Below are positions 9,270 to 22,500 of a stretch of DNA of 64,000 nt, piece by piece. The position numbers and the translations under genes are program-made. The notes beneath the pieces were generated by a model. That model had not been told where the DNA came from. It did not search any database and was given only the letters and a program-made list of their open reading frames with translations. How positions within the stretch are numbered: the first letter of the stretch is position 1; each line of letters opens with the position of its first letter. Source of the stretch: Allium sativum (taxonomy: Eukaryota > Streptophyta > Magnoliopsida > Asparagales > Amaryllidaceae); NCBI GenBank assembly GCA_030737875.1, contig CM060915.1, positions 569,702,577 through 569,766,576 of the forward strand, given 5' to 3'.

Positions 9270-11866
9270 GGCAAGACAGAAATTATTCTCAATTCAAAAT
9301 AATATAAAATAATGAGTTGTGCTCTATTAATTAACTGACTCAATTAGAAGGGGAAGAGGGTCTTATGGCCGTTCACGTATAGTATAAATACTAAGGGATA
9401 CGACCAATGTTTTACGGGTAGTATGCAACCTCTTTTGCTAAAAGTTCAATAAATCGAACTGATATATATCCGCGATCTAATTATACGAGACAGTCAACTT
9501 CACAAAACACAACTTTTCAATATTATTATGAAAATCCAAATTTTATTGTTGAAAAAACGATGAGAGCGATGATATAAGGTATGTAAATTCGTTCCTCACA
9601 AACAGATTCACAATTTTCAATCACAGAACAGACACAGAACAGTCACAGAACAATAGCAGAATTAAAAAAAATTGTACAAGCAAGCCACTGCCCCTGCAGA
9701 AGATTTTTACAAGCAATTTCTATAATTTTCAAAGCAGCACAGAGCACCTGTAGAGTTCATAAAATATTACTGTGGGGTATGGCAGTCCATCCAGAAATTT
9801 GAGTAGTTTCAGCGATTGAAATATTTGTGTTTGCCTTGCTCGACTCCTGCGCATTTGATTTTCAAGTCTGTTGTTCGAACACTTTTCTCACGCTTGATTT
9901 TTGATTTGAAATTCCTTTTTTTTAGATGTAAGGAAAAAAAATTAACCCTTGAACTTGAATAAAACAAATAAAATGGCCAGGCACTCAAAATTGAGAAACC
10001 ACGCACTACAATTGCGTTCCAAACAAATGAAAACAAATAAATGTTCCCAAAGAAACAATCAAATGTAAGAATCACGCCCCTCTTTATTATATGTTCTCAC
10101 AAAACAAAGGCACCCTTTTACTCGGTAACCACAAATCCAACGTGTAATAAAACGCTAGATGAATACTTCAAAAATACAAGGAATCAAACCCAAAAACACT
10201 CACGCCCCTCACAATATATATTTCCAATTAAACAAATCGTGACCAGAAAGGGAAATAGGGAAACAAATTGCCTTCTATCCTTGCGTGGATTTCCACCAAA
10301 CTAAAGGCAAGTCAATTATTTTATACCCCTCGAAATCCTCAGGAAGCACCCAAAAAAAAAAATCAAATACAGGAATCTCGCCCCCCTATTCTATAAATCA
10401 AAATCGAATTTTTCAAAACAAAATTTAACGCCTGATTCAAGCCAAATATTCGGCCCCCCTTTCTATCGAATCTGGTTGGTTTTTGCGATGGTGCTTTTTG
10501 CGGTTCACGGTTGTTCAAATTTCGGATCAGGTAGGGTTAATCGAATTTGGTTTAGCAGGAGTGCTGCGATGTGTGATAGGGATTGTGTTTTGCGTGGAAG
10601 GCTGATGTGATGAAGATGGAGGGGTCCATACGGTTGAGTTGCTGAGGAGAATTTGGGGTCTGAGTTTGTGAAAGAGTTGGAGATCTGGCTTGTGAACTGG
10701 TGTAGGCGAAGAATGATCTGAATTTGAGGGTGCGATTGCCTGATGTAGAGAGGATCTGCAATTTGTAGGGTTAATTGATGAATGGCTGATGGATGGAGAT
10801 GCTTTGCGAAGGTGGGTGAAGGTCAGAACTGAGTTTGCTGAAGTGGTTGAACGGCGGTTTGACTGATGTAGATTTCAGAAGTGGTGATGTTAGAAGATGT
10901 TAGGGTGAAGATTACGTGAAAATGAGTTGGAGGATGAAGATGATTTTGGGTTTGTCTGAAAGGAGGATGATATTTGATTGATGGCCTTTGATGTACGGAC
11001 TATTTGGTGAGGGATTTAGGTGTACGAATGATTTTAATGGGGACAGGGGAGTGCTTTGTTTTCGGTGAAGGGGGCGGATGATGAAATTTGCGTGAAAAGG
11101 TGATCGGGTTAATGGGTATTGTCGTGAGTGGTGCTGATACGTGATTGGCAGTGGGAACTTCGACAGAGGATTAGGCGAGGGTGGTGGTATATGGGGTTAA
11201 GATCTGGTGTGACTTTGATTGCCGAATATGTTGGAAGAGGGTGGGATTTTGTGATGAACGTGGTATAAGAATTTGCGAGGGATTATAGCGAAGGATTCTG
11301 TGAAGGCTGACTGTATTGGCAGATGAGGTTAAGGGGTGAATTGTGTGGCTGTTGTAAAGGTTGATGGCAGGACGGGAGTAGTGATGATGAGGGAAAAAGG
11401 TGGTTGTGTAGAGAGTTTGTGGTGGATGTTGATGAATAGAAGATGGTTTTGAAGAGGGATCATACTGTAAACAGTATGGTGGGGTTGATGGATTTTTGCT
11501 TGAGCGATATGGCTTGGGGATGTTCGGATTTTTTTTCTTTTTTTTTATTGAACAAAGTGGGTGACGTGAGATTGAAATAGTGTATGGTAGGGGAGAAAGT
11601 AGTGGATTGGGAAAAAAATAGTAAAAGGAAAGAAATTTGTATTTTTTTTCTTTTAGAATAGTTGCAAGAAGGAAAGAACTTGTAAGAAAAGAAATAATAG
11701 CAAAAGTTGAGACTTTTTTTTTTTTAAGAAAATTACGCTATAATACCAAATCAAGCAGTCAAGATTTTTTTCTATATATACAGCAAAACAAAAGGAAAAA
11801 AATAAAAGAAAATGAAAACTAACACGAATCGAAAATTAAATAAATAATAAAATTTAATCGTTACCT
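9270..11866 (-). other. Long non-coding leader of F, strand-asymmetric
   Basis: This 2.6-kb stretch lies between the primer site and the ORF in the element's sense. From about 10480 to 11600 the plus strand is rich in G and T and poor in C, so the element RNA is C/A-rich and G-poor. Four degenerate repeats carrying a CGCCCCTC or GGCCCCCC core lie near 10073, 10200, 10375 and 10450. No coding similarity was seen. Confidence 0.6.
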
Positions 11867-11883
11867 CCCCGGCAACGGCGCCA
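11867..11883 (-). other. Primer binding site of F, tRNA-Asp type
   Basis: The minus strand reads TGGCGCCGTTGCCGGGG, complementary to the 3' end of plant tRNA-Asp, and starts 6 nt from the LTR end. This fixes the orientation of the element. Confidence 0.9.
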
Positions 11884-11889
11884 AAAACT

Positions 11890-12882
11890 TGATCGTCGCT
11901 AATCTATGAATTAGAAAAGGGCGACATTTGTAATAAATTCTGCAAGCATACAGGTGTGTAGCATACAGGTCGAACACAGGGAGGTGAATTAAATCAAATT
12001 ATTTATCTAATCTCTTGGGCGAGTTAGACAAAACTTTGGAGGTTGATTTTGAAAATAAAACAAAACAAAATTAAAATTGTAATTTGATTCAGAACAGATC
12101 TAACTGAACCGACGATCAAATCATAATTTCAATGGAAAAGCAATGAAACTATGAATCAGATTCAAATCTAATCAAATCCAATTTAACCTATGAACGCGAT
12201 TAAAATACAGAAAATAAAAGTGCAGAATATAAATAACAACACGAAATAAAATTAGGATTACCGCTGAATCTAATTAGACGGTCAATCACTAATGAAAAGA
12301 AATGAAAAATACAAATAGTGTTCTACCGAATCTAATTGTGTAGACAACACTAATTGCTAAGAAAATAAATTGCATAAAATAAAAAGAAAAATGAGTTTTA
12401 TTAATGAAGAAGAGAATAGAATGAGATATAGGATCGGATGGTGGCTACAATGCCATTACAAGGGTATATATAGGGTAGATAGCCAAACCCTAACCCTAAC
12501 CCTAATGATAAATGGGCCTGGTCATTACATCACTAATTAGTTTACAATGAGAAACATAAATGGGCCTTAGATAAATAAAGCAAATTTGGGCCTTTTCTCT
12601 TTTCCTCTTGTTTCCTTGACACTTCTTCATTGATTTATGATGTGCAAAGCCTTTTTATCAATCCTTTTCTTGTCCAATAGCAACTAGATGTGAGATCTTC
12701 ATCTACAATTCTTCAAAATGTAAATATATATCAATTTCATCACTATTTCTCTACTTTTCTGGTTGCATGCGGGCTGGTTTGGAATATCTATGAAAGTAAC
12801 AAAACAATACCCAAGTAATATTTATTTATCTACAAAAGATAAGAAATAAGACAATAAAATAAACATATTTCTATGTCAATCA
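11890..12882 (-). repeat. 5' LTR of element F
   Basis: It is nearly identical to 5432-6424, has TG...CA termini and is followed (minus strand) by the primer site. The target duplication ACAGC directly follows on the plus side. Confidence 0.93.
12465..12505 (-). promoter_or_regulatory. F 5' LTR promoter: telobox plus TATA box
   Basis: Three TTAGGG units plus TTT (12485-12505, minus strand) lie just upstream of TATATATA (12465-12472). This is the copy positioned to drive the full-length element RNA. Confidence 0.65.
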
Positions 12883-14071
12883 ACAGCCTATCAATATCAC
12901 GGAGATTAAGGAGGCTATCTTCACAGTCCCGATGATTTAAGTCCAGGTCCGGATAGCATCAACTCCAAGTTCATAAAGATTCATTGGGAAGAGTTGAAAT
13001 ATGAAATGCTGGCAGTTATGAATGACATGTTCAGATCGGGTAAACTCCCAAAAGCATGCAATCATACATTTATTACATTAATCCCCAAGAATGTATGACC
13101 AACAAATATTGCTTATTTTAGACCAATATTTTATTATATTGTGTACTATAAAACTTTCCCCAAGATTCTTTGCAATAGATTGAAGATATTTTTGCCATTT
13201 CTTATATCAGAAAATCGATGTACCTTTATTTTCCGACAATATATTGGAGATAACATTCTATTAGCTCATGAACTCTTACGAGATTTAAGAAAGCAGTTGT
13301 AGCTAAATTTTGGGTAAAAGTAGACTTGCAAAAAGCTCATAACATGGTTAGCCACAAATTTATTTGCTACATAATGTCAAAAATGGTATTTCCCATTTTA
13401 TTAATATTACATACAAACGTATATCAACCCCTACTTTCTCAATTTTGTTCCAAGGGGTTCTAAATGGGTTTATTCACACCATACAAGGTGTTCGACAAGG
13501 AGATCCCTTATCTTCGTATTTATTATCGATTATGATGCAATATTCCGATACCTAATGGAGGAGGTTGTTTCACGCAATTTGTTCCAACCAGTATTTTTAT
13601 TTTGATCCTATTATTTCCCTATGCCGACGACATTATGATTTTTGGAAAACCAACTTCTAAATCTTCCACTACCCTACATCAAGTTTTCCAAAAGCATAGC
13701 CAATTTGCTGGATTGAATGATAATATCTGCAAGAGAAAACTGTTCTTTAGTAACTTCACAGTGAATGCTCAGAAATTAAGCAAATTCTTGGGTTTGAGGA
13801 AGGCCGTCTACCAGTCAAGTACCCGGGAGTGCCTCTTTCTACAAACTACTAGAACTACTTCAGATGCCAAGCACTGATACGTAAAATACAGAGTAAAGTT
13901 CGTAGTTTGGAGTTAAATCTTCTCGGTTATGCTGGGAGAGTAGAGTTGATATATACTATTCTTAACCCTACTGTTATATATTGGTTACTTGCATATCAAG
14001 TACCCGAATTCATGCTGGACAAATTACAGCGTATCTATGCGGATTTTTTTAGGGCGGTTCTAAACATAAAG
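12883..14071 (+). pseudogene. LINE (L1-type) reverse transcriptase remnant
   Basis: Several frames together give a non-LTR reverse transcriptase. An N-terminal segment PINITEIKEAIF followed by SPGPDSIN (12889-12960) is followed by GVRQGDPLS (about 13487), then by FPYADDIMIFGK (about 13614-13650) with the YADD catalytic motif, and by a thumb-like segment LLGYAGRVELI (from about 13920). Internal stops and frame changes occur throughout, for example around 13099, 13300, 13440 and 13556. No endonuclease domain is visible. The remnant is bounded by element F on the left and cut by LTR E at 14072, so both insertions appear to have landed in or beside an older LINE copy. Confidence 0.85.
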
Positions 14072-14096
14072 TGTAACAACCCGCCGATAATGGGCC

Positions 14097-14131
14097 TAAA
14101 TTTCGAATCAAGAAAGGCTCATCGAAATTTA
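14097..14131. repeat. Hairpin near the end of LTR E
   Basis: A perfect 10-bp inverted repeat, TAAATTTCGA (14097-14106) and TCGAAATTTA (14122-14131), has a 15-nt loop and lies 25 bp inside the LTR end. Confidence 0.7.
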
Positions 14132-15137
14132 GAACCGTTCTAAATAGGTTGTTGGTTCTTGTAAGGAATTACATTAGCACATATAATAAGTATGTATATA
14201 TATATATATGCACTTCGAATGGATATCACACACAGCGGAAGGAGAAAATATAATACTGAAATAAGATGTACCGCTTTATTTTGAAAATCACATAATTCCA
14301 ACACAACAGTCAAGATAACTTTTGTTCCATGGGTACATCAATAAATTCATTCTCAAATGTTTCCTTAGGAAGCAAAGCAATAACTACTAACAATAGCATT
14401 GCGACTTCGTCTTCGTTTTCAGCTTCCATCATGATTTCGTCCATGGCTTTTTCCCCATCTATTAACCTGTTGGATATGTTAAGGAGAGGGGTCAGAACAT
14501 AAAGTTCTGTGTGACTGAAATATGGTGTTTACTTAAAGACCATACCCTAGTTTTTAGCAGGTTACATATGTCAAGGTATGTCTGTGCAACACACAACATT
14601 CACACAAACACCAAGTATCTAACCAATGAGGTGGATATCCGAGTCAGTCGCTCATTGGTGTTTATAGGATAAGGACCTAACAAGGCGGGCATTCTCGATC
14701 ACTTGTGGCCCTGTTAAAGGTGAATTTTTATGATTGCTTATAAATTGCTTATAACCCTAAGGCGGACCCTAGCTGACACGAACCAAGCCCCTACTCTACG
14801 GTGGCAAGGTTTGTCTTTGGAATATCACACATTATTCACATTAACAGATTACAGAACATAGCATAAAATATAAAATTGGAGAATAGTTTACATCATATCA
14901 CAAGAGTGGAATCATAATCATCAACATCAGAGATACACAGATATTGGATCCTACTTAGTACATAACAAGTTTCATAAAGTATAAAATAAGTCTATGGTGT
15001 AATCAAATATAAACATGCATAAGATAGTGCTTAAGAGTCCAAAAAAACATAAAGAATAAGTCTTCATCTTCAGCCAAAAGAGCACCCACTGCTACGGTGC
15101 ATATCCCAAAAGAACGCCAATTACCTGCTCACTTGGT

Positions 15138-15558
15138 TGTCCATGTAAAAATAGGGACACCCGAGTTTGCAAGAGGAAAAAAACTACGAGTCAGTCATGG
15201 GACTGGCATAAGAAATCCTACAGTTACATAACTTAATTAAGAATAAGGCAAATCACAGGACCACGCCATATGTCACGGAATGGGTTCAGTCCATTGGACT
15301 GCCTGTGCATAAATAAATAAATCAAGTAAACAACACAATGCTTTTTTTAAAAAATGAAGCCATTATAAGACTCAAGTCCCATCACACAATGCAACACAAG
15401 CCAGAGGTTAGACTTTTACCTTATAATGACCAAATATGCTTGATACGCAAAAAACAAAAATCATTTGATATTATTATTAGTGTCTAAATGTTTTATAAAC
15501 CTTTCCATAAAAATGTATCAATCCTAGACGACATAGTACCCCATCCTACTATATCGCC
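15138..15558 (-). other. Five-helix conserved block in LTR E
   Basis: In element sense (minus strand): H1 GGCGATATAGTA with TACTATGTCGTC (15547-15558 and 15527-15538, 12 pairs including wobbles), H2 CATTATAAG with CTTATAATG (15420-15428 and 15361-15369), H3 CCGT-GACAT-ATGG (15266-15278), H4 CAGTC-CCAT-GACTG (15192-15205), and H5 TGTCC with GGACA (15155-15159 and 15138-15142). The helices occur in the same order as in A, B, C and D, with different bases. Confidence 0.7.
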
Positions 15559-17477
15559 AATAGTATAGAACTAAAATTGTACAGTACAATGTCATATTGG
15601 AAATTGGATTTGCTTCATGAATCAAGGCAAGGGATGCTCTCCTTACCAAATTCAGAAAACCTCTAGAAAGATAATCTAGGACCACACCTTTGGGAAATCC
15701 TTGGATCCTATAAGGCCGGTCCGCACCTAATGTTTGTAGATTAGTTATTCCCGAACAATACGTTTTCCGGTCCTATCAAACCTGTCACTCAAGCCTTTTA
15801 GTCGTCTCTATATTCTAGGCGCATTGCAACTAATCAACCACATAAGTAGAAATGTCTGGGATCCATACCATGATACAACTTGTAGCTAAAAAGAAAGGTA
15901 CGCACTCCTTGCATCCCTTATCCCGTTTCTGACTCATACCAGGGTGTGAGGCTCACGAATTAATGCTATACATAAATCTATGCTAATTAAATATGTGCTT
16001 TGATCATCAACCACGAGACTTTGCTTTTCAACAAAAGCCTTGATCACTGCATCTTAGCATGCCACATTGTCAATCCATATCATATAATTGATTTCCATAA
16101 ATACATAACCTTTAAGCTCATACGTCTCAGAGAAGGGTGTTAAGCAAGAGAACAAATTCTTCACCACCATACAGATACGTATTTAGCAGAGACCAACGAA
16201 TATGGCATACAATGTCAAACATACGATCCATTCACACGTTCGCTCCAGGTTTGAACGAAATCGTAGGCACCTTATTCCTTGACCCATATATCCAATACAG
16301 GAGGGAGGTCCTCGCATATCTAGACAATCAACAAGTACGTCCAAACAACTACCACTATAACCCTTTCATGGGAGCTACCCATATCGAAGGCGTCAGTAGT
16401 AATCCTTTCGATGTGAACATTGCTAGTCTTGCACAGTCTTTATTTCTTTTGCTTTTAGTGATTGTACAATTATTTGAAATGAGAATTAACTCGGTCTTTT
16501 CAAATAATTCTTGCATATATAATCAAATCAAATTATTTCCTTTAGTTAAGTTATTGGCCTTCTCAATTCATTTCTCTACCTTATTTTAAAAGGTTTAATC
16601 ATGAATTTTACTCGGTCGTCGAATTGAATTCACCAATCATAATATACCGAAATTCATTTAATAATTTTTATGCCAGATCATACTTTACCATTTTCATTTT
16701 TATAAACCAGCTAAAATTGGTTTATACACATTCTAAATTTCTGATTTTAATTTAAAACAATTTTCCCGCTATTTTTATATACATAAAAATAGCTCAATTT
16801 AGTCGAACGACGTTTCAGGTCATTCGACTGCACTGGCGTCGTTTTCATTCAGATTTGAATTAAGCATTTCTAATGATCTAACCGTCGGATCTTAATATAT
16901 TCGTTATCGTTGGAAAGATCTTTTCGAAATGAATCAAATGGTTCAAACTTTGGGAAAATCTGATGTCCAAACTCTCGGTATACTCGTTTAAAATTACGAG
17001 TCGAAAACCCGAACTACCGCTGCGCTATTCGTTTAATTCAATTTATATTTTTCATATAAAAATATAATTCGTTCAACGACTTCCAAACTATTTTATGGAC
17101 TAAATATTTAGCTAACGCCTTTAAATTTTGAATTTTTTTCCATAACCTCCTTTGTATGGAGGGCTCAGAAAAATCATGTATGGCCTAAAAAGGCTCCAAT
17201 AAATCACAGTATATCCATACAATATGTGTACACTGAGAGATGCGGAAAAATAAATTATCTCAATGCCCGTGTGGGAATTAAAAATCATGTGAAAATCCAT
17301 TGTGCCTTACACATCACCCTCAGGCAATGTGTACAATTTAGTTACCCCAATTCCCATGTACCGTAACTACGTAGGAGTAACGTGCATATTTTTGTCCTCT
17401 CCTGACCCGTGTAGGGAATATTATTAAATCTTGCAAATTTATTCATGGTTTAATTTAGTCCAAGACATGTCCTCTGC

Positions 17478-17712
17478 TCATATATGATAAATATTCAGTA
17501 TACCTGATCTCCAGTCATTATTCTCGTCGTATAGCATCAAATAAACTAATACAATATGGTTCACATTATATAAGCATCAAGCAGCTACATGCTTACATAT
17601 GATCAATATTTAGTATACCTGATCTCCAATCATTGTTCTCGTCATATAGCATCAAATAAATGAATACAATAGGGTTCACATCATATAAGCATCAAGCAAC
17701 TACATGCTTATA
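17478..17712. repeat. Two-copy tandem repeat inside LTR E
   Basis: Two adjacent copies of about 117 bp share the words agtatacctgatctcca, tatagcatcaaataaa and aagcatcaagca. They differ by a handful of substitutions. Confidence 0.8.
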
Positions 17713-18639
17713 TGGGTATGTTAGGTTATGCTTATGTAGTGTAGTCAAATACATGTTTTCTATTCTATGGTGCTGTTTAATTAATCCAGAAACCATCACT
17801 TGCATACAATGCACACACAATAGTCATAAATAAATAAATATTCAACATCCAATGCCATCTAAGGCGCCAAAAGTGCCCATCCACGTAGTATGAAATGCAG
17901 TGTCACATATTCATACAATGCTTCTAAGGCCAATGGTTTGTGAATAGTTTAAGTGTTGAACTAACAAAATATATATGCATGCATGTAAGCAGTAATGAAC
18001 ATCAACCTACATGATTAAATATTTTTAATCGCCAACTACTTAATCAAATAAATTCACTTCGCTTGATTTGCCAATTCTAGTTTAGCACAGATTTACATAT
18101 TCACTTACATAATGATTAAAAATAATATTTTACATCGTTAGTCGCTTACTAAAATCTCAATAAATTTTATGAAGGATAAACTAGGGTTTTCATAACAATT
18201 TAGTAGCAGTAAAACTAAACCCTATAAGGATCTAATACGAAAATAACAGATTGAATTAAAATCATACTTGGGATTTTAGGAAATCGATTAGCCCTAATGT
18301 TTCTTTAATTTTTGAGTCTCTCCGGAAATTGCATTGAATCAAAGCATGACAAAATCGCCCTATCTCCATAAGTATCCACACATACATCTTATTCAACCGT
18401 CATACGATTCAAATGGGAGAGGAATTTTAGAGGTGCTAGCTGCCATTTCTATTTTTTGGATTTAGGGTATTCATTCGAATGAGATAATAATAGCTACCCA
18501 TGTTATTTTTAAAAGGAAGTCAAATATGCATTTAATATACACGTGTGTTATAATCAAGGACCAATTCCTTATTCCCATTCAGACAAAATATCCACGGCTG
18601 ATATTTTATTTTGTCCCAAAATTAAACATCTTCCCTTAC

Positions 18640-19597
18640 AATGTTCTAAGTGTGTGACCCTATAGGTTATTACAACATTGGCAATGATTTTAAACCATAT
18701 TTAAAATCATAAATAGTGACTGGCATCTAGCAATACGTCGCTGCTACCCAAGTTATAATAAGATCAACGATTCGATACAACCTTTCCGTAACCAATGTAT
18801 CAATGTAATATAATCCTTTTAACCAATATCCAAGATTAAACTCAAGGCATGGATTGTATCATCCTCTTTATAATTTAATCCGTTTTACTTGATCGATGAG
18901 TAGACTGTTTAGAACAAATCAATATTTGAGCACGACCATGCATTTCACAGTCTTACTTAATCAAGAGGCCCATGGATATAACTAGATATATATATAGGGT
19001 TGAATTCCATCTAAATCATTCATAATTTTCATTCGATTCGAGATGTATCCAATAATCACCATTATCATTACTTTGTTACAAATAACTTTAGATGATATCA
19101 AAACACAAATATCCTCGAATAAAATTATAATGATTTCAGATCTGAGGACCATTACATCACTGTCATATTAGAATAACTTATAATACTGTTAATTATATTC
19201 CATGTAGTTTTCTCATGTTGGGTCAGCCCAATACGCTATTCTCCAATACGTATTTATGTCTTGACATTAATGTCACGTATATTAATGATCAATGAGATGT
19301 GATCATCAGTTAATCAACATACTAGTCTCTATGTTTTATTATTGTCCTATATAAATAATAAAACTCAACTAAGGACATTTAAGAATTATAATACTCAATA
19401 TATTATATAATCTTAAGTTCAAGTCACTTACTCGAACTATATATATCGGTATTGTTATTCTAAGAATATCTGTTATGTCAATGTTTATATTACACAGTAA
19501 ATATATAACATAACAGAATATTTTATTCCAAATAAAATAATAACATCAACAATGTTATCAATCTCATCAAATGGACTGCCTCTAGAGCATAAACTCT
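18640..19597 (-). repeat. Copia-type LTR remnant
   Basis: Read on the minus strand from 19597 it starts TGTTAGAGTTTATGCTCTAG, directly preceded by the polypurine-like GCAAGTGGGAGAT, the usual layout of a plant Copia 3' LTR. The GGGTCACACACTTAG stretch at about 18650-18664 is familiar from Copia LTRs. The true LTR end is uncertain and may lie closer to 18.0 kb. Confidence 0.6.
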
Positions 19598-22500
19598 AAC
19601 AATCTCCCACTTGCACTAGAGTCAATCATTTACGTATCGTATACTCATGAAACTAGTGTGACCATTAAACTTCTGCTACGACAGAGTTTAATTCAGTAGA
19701 TCTGCAACATTACAACTTTTGTAACTTTGCTGATATGTTTATTTCCTTTGTGAACAACTTCACATAAGAATTATATTCTTAAATATATGTTTGGATCGAT
19801 AAAGAATTTAAGGTTTTAGGCCTGAGCAATGGCCATATTGTTATCTCAATGTAAATCGTTGGATCAACAATGAATTAAGTTCACTTATGTACTTATTAAT
19901 CCAAACATTTTCGTTCTTAGAATCAGTATTTTATTTCTTGTTTTAAAACTAATATTATTCATAATAATTAATGTGTTAACAATATATAACATTAGAGTTA
20001 TTGTGTCACTCACACTCAATTTCTTATCTATACAAGATTCAATGGTATCTTGTGATTTCCAAGACATTTCGAATTCTATTTCTTTCCATTTGGTATCATA
20101 AAGACTGGCTCTTCTTTGAAAGGATACCAATTTGAGTAGTAACATTTTATTCTCAGAGGATTTATAGAAATAATATCCTTTTGTTTCTTTTGATTATTCC
20201 ACAGAATAGTTATTTGATTTGGGTCCGATCTTATCAGAGGAAGGACATTTAATAAATGCCTTATGTCCCAAATCTTTGCATTAGACATACTAGGACATTT
20301 CTTGGTTCATATCTTATACGGCGTCTTCAGAATCATTTTAGTGGGATTTAATAAAATTGTTTTGAATTTATTTATTGGAAGATCTATGACTTATCATTAA
20401 TCATACTATATCTTATAATATGCGATGTTTCCTTTCAGACGCACCATTTCAATATGGCATTCTAGATGGAGTGAGTTGTGAAACAATTTCAAACTCATTT
20501 TGATAGTTATTATATAGTTGGCTTAAATATTCTCTTTCGATTTGTTCGAAAAGTATTTATTTTCTATTAATTTTTCAAAGGATTCTAATATGTGTTTCAT
20601 AAGATGCACATATTTGTATCTACTGGTATCATCAGTGAATATAATGAAGTAATAAAACCTGCCTCTAGCTTATGTATTCATTGCTCCATGCACATCATTA
20701 TGTATGAGACCCAATACTTATCACTCATTCACTATGTCAAGTGAAAGGCGATTCATTTATTTTGCCTAATAAACAAGATTTGCATTCTTTATATGATTTA
20801 AAATCAAATGATTTCAAAATTCCATCATTATAGAGTTTTGATATGCTTTTCTTGTTTATAGGGCTAACTGACAATACTAAAGAAGTGTTGGATTAAATTT
20901 AATCCACTCAGTATTTATGTCGAGCATGTCATAGTTAAGTATTAGTTAAGATCATTAACTATCTATGAAATTCCATAAGATATTTCATTTAAATAACAAT
21001 TAATCTTTTATTACAAAAGAAATTCAAACTTGTTTGAACAAGATTTATAATAACATTTATTTTAAATGGAATTTCATAATAATAATTATTTTATTTACTT
21101 AATTAAGGTAGTATATACAACAAGGATCAACTTCCTATGGATAATCTAGCAACATTTGCTTCATTTCCAATCGTAAGTCCAGTTGTCCTTTTATCTTTTT
21201 TCTACTTGTTTTGTGGTTACTGTTAATTTACATACATTTATTTAATTCATATCCAGTATCTAAAACTAGAAATGTATAAGTAGATTGTTATAACATTTAT
21301 ATTTTGTTCTGTTAGAGTCATACTTCAACTTTCAGTTTAGATCCTCTATATATGTTAAAACAATTACTTTTAATTTATTTACGGACATTCCTCAAATTTC
21401 AATATTAGCCAAGAAATTTGATTTAATTCAATTTTATCCTTCTCTAAAATTAGTTTAAATTATCAGAGTTATTTTTTATTTAATATATACAGTAGATAAT
21501 AAATAATAACTGATTCTATAATATTTATTTAATACAAATTTTGACAATCAAAATTTATATTAACACAAACGTATATATTTTAAACTAAAATAAGCTCCCA
21601 CTCAAATTAACATCCCTCTATTTATAAATGTATATCAATATATATATATATATATAATGGTACTCTAAGATCCGTATCTAGTCATGCCTTGACCTAGCTT
21701 TGGCTAATCCCCAAAACTCAACCTTTTAAGTAGACATCTTATGTCAATTATATCATGTATATAATTCTTGGATTGCATGATGAACATTTTGTTCAGTATT
21801 ATTCATTTGCTCAAAATAGAGAATAATTCATGCTGCTGTCTCTAAACCATAATGTTATTATGCAGCTTAATTAAGTCAGACTTAATAATATCACTTTTAC
21901 TCTGTCGCATATAACCGGAATAAAAGAATGCATAATGCTTTGGCATTACTTACATCCGGTGGTTCTGGACATTTACGAGTGTATTATTGGAAGACCTCAC
22001 CCTGATTTAATATAACAAAATTTTCTTTTAAAGGGAATTTTATAATTCCTAGTGGCACACAATTTTATTTTTATTTACATATATCAAATATATGTATTTT
22101 ATATTTGTAACATAAATTGGATTTAAATAAAATATATGAACCACATATTTATGTTTAAACTCTACGATATATATATATATATACAGGTAGTGTGCCTATT
22201 CTTAACAGTTTCAAGGTCAACGGTCTTGAGCATTATTCAATATAACCAGATTTGGAGATATCTTTATAAGTGGTATTGAACATTACAATGTAAGTTTTTT
22301 AGAATTTCAATGTTTTGGGTAATGATCAAAATTACCGTACATTTTAGATATCGCTTTCTATTTTCTAAAATAACATTATGTAAAATGCGTTCACATAATT
22401 TAACAACTAATTATCCATGCACTAACTCCATTTATTTTAGCATTACTCAATCCTAGTATACGTTAAAAATTTGATTTCAGCGTCTCATTTCCAAAAAGAA

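Larger units (their letters stand above)
5432..12882 (-). mobile_element. Complete non-autonomous LTR retrotransposon F
   Basis: Two direct repeats of 993 bp each bound the element. By eye they differ at about a dozen sites with no net indel, so the insertion is young. The 5-bp target duplication ACAGC is present at 5427-5431 and 12883-12887. Orientation is minus: the tRNA-Asp-type primer site adjoins the LTR at 11890 and the polypurine tract adjoins the LTR at 6424. Protease, reverse transcriptase and integrase are absent. The only long ORF (7728-9269) is unrecognised. The primer-site type and the TGTGGGGG tract suggest the Athila/Tat side of Ty3/gypsy, which is an inference. The element must be moved in trans. 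Confidence 0.92.
14072..18000 (-). mobile_element. LTR E of the large-LTR gypsy group (right end uncertain)
   Basis: On the minus strand the LTR ends at 14072 in GGCGGGTTGTTACA. There is no primer site beyond this end, so it is a 3' LTR or solo LTR. The flanking TAAAG at 14067-14071 is a possible target duplication. It shares ordered blocks with the LTRs of A, B, C and D: the five-helix block (15138-15558), the LTR segment with the GTGTTGGG words, and the CCGTTGGAT-type block near 16850-16960. The start of the LTR lies between about 17.9 and 18.7 kb. I could not fix it because a Copia relic adjoins. The plus-strand open frame at 16137-16589 is antisense to the LTR and has no motif. Confidence 0.7.

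Noticed and set aside
16137..16589. 150-aa plus-strand open frame
   Set aside because: It lies antisense to conserved non-coding blocks of LTR E, and equivalent frames in other LTRs are broken.
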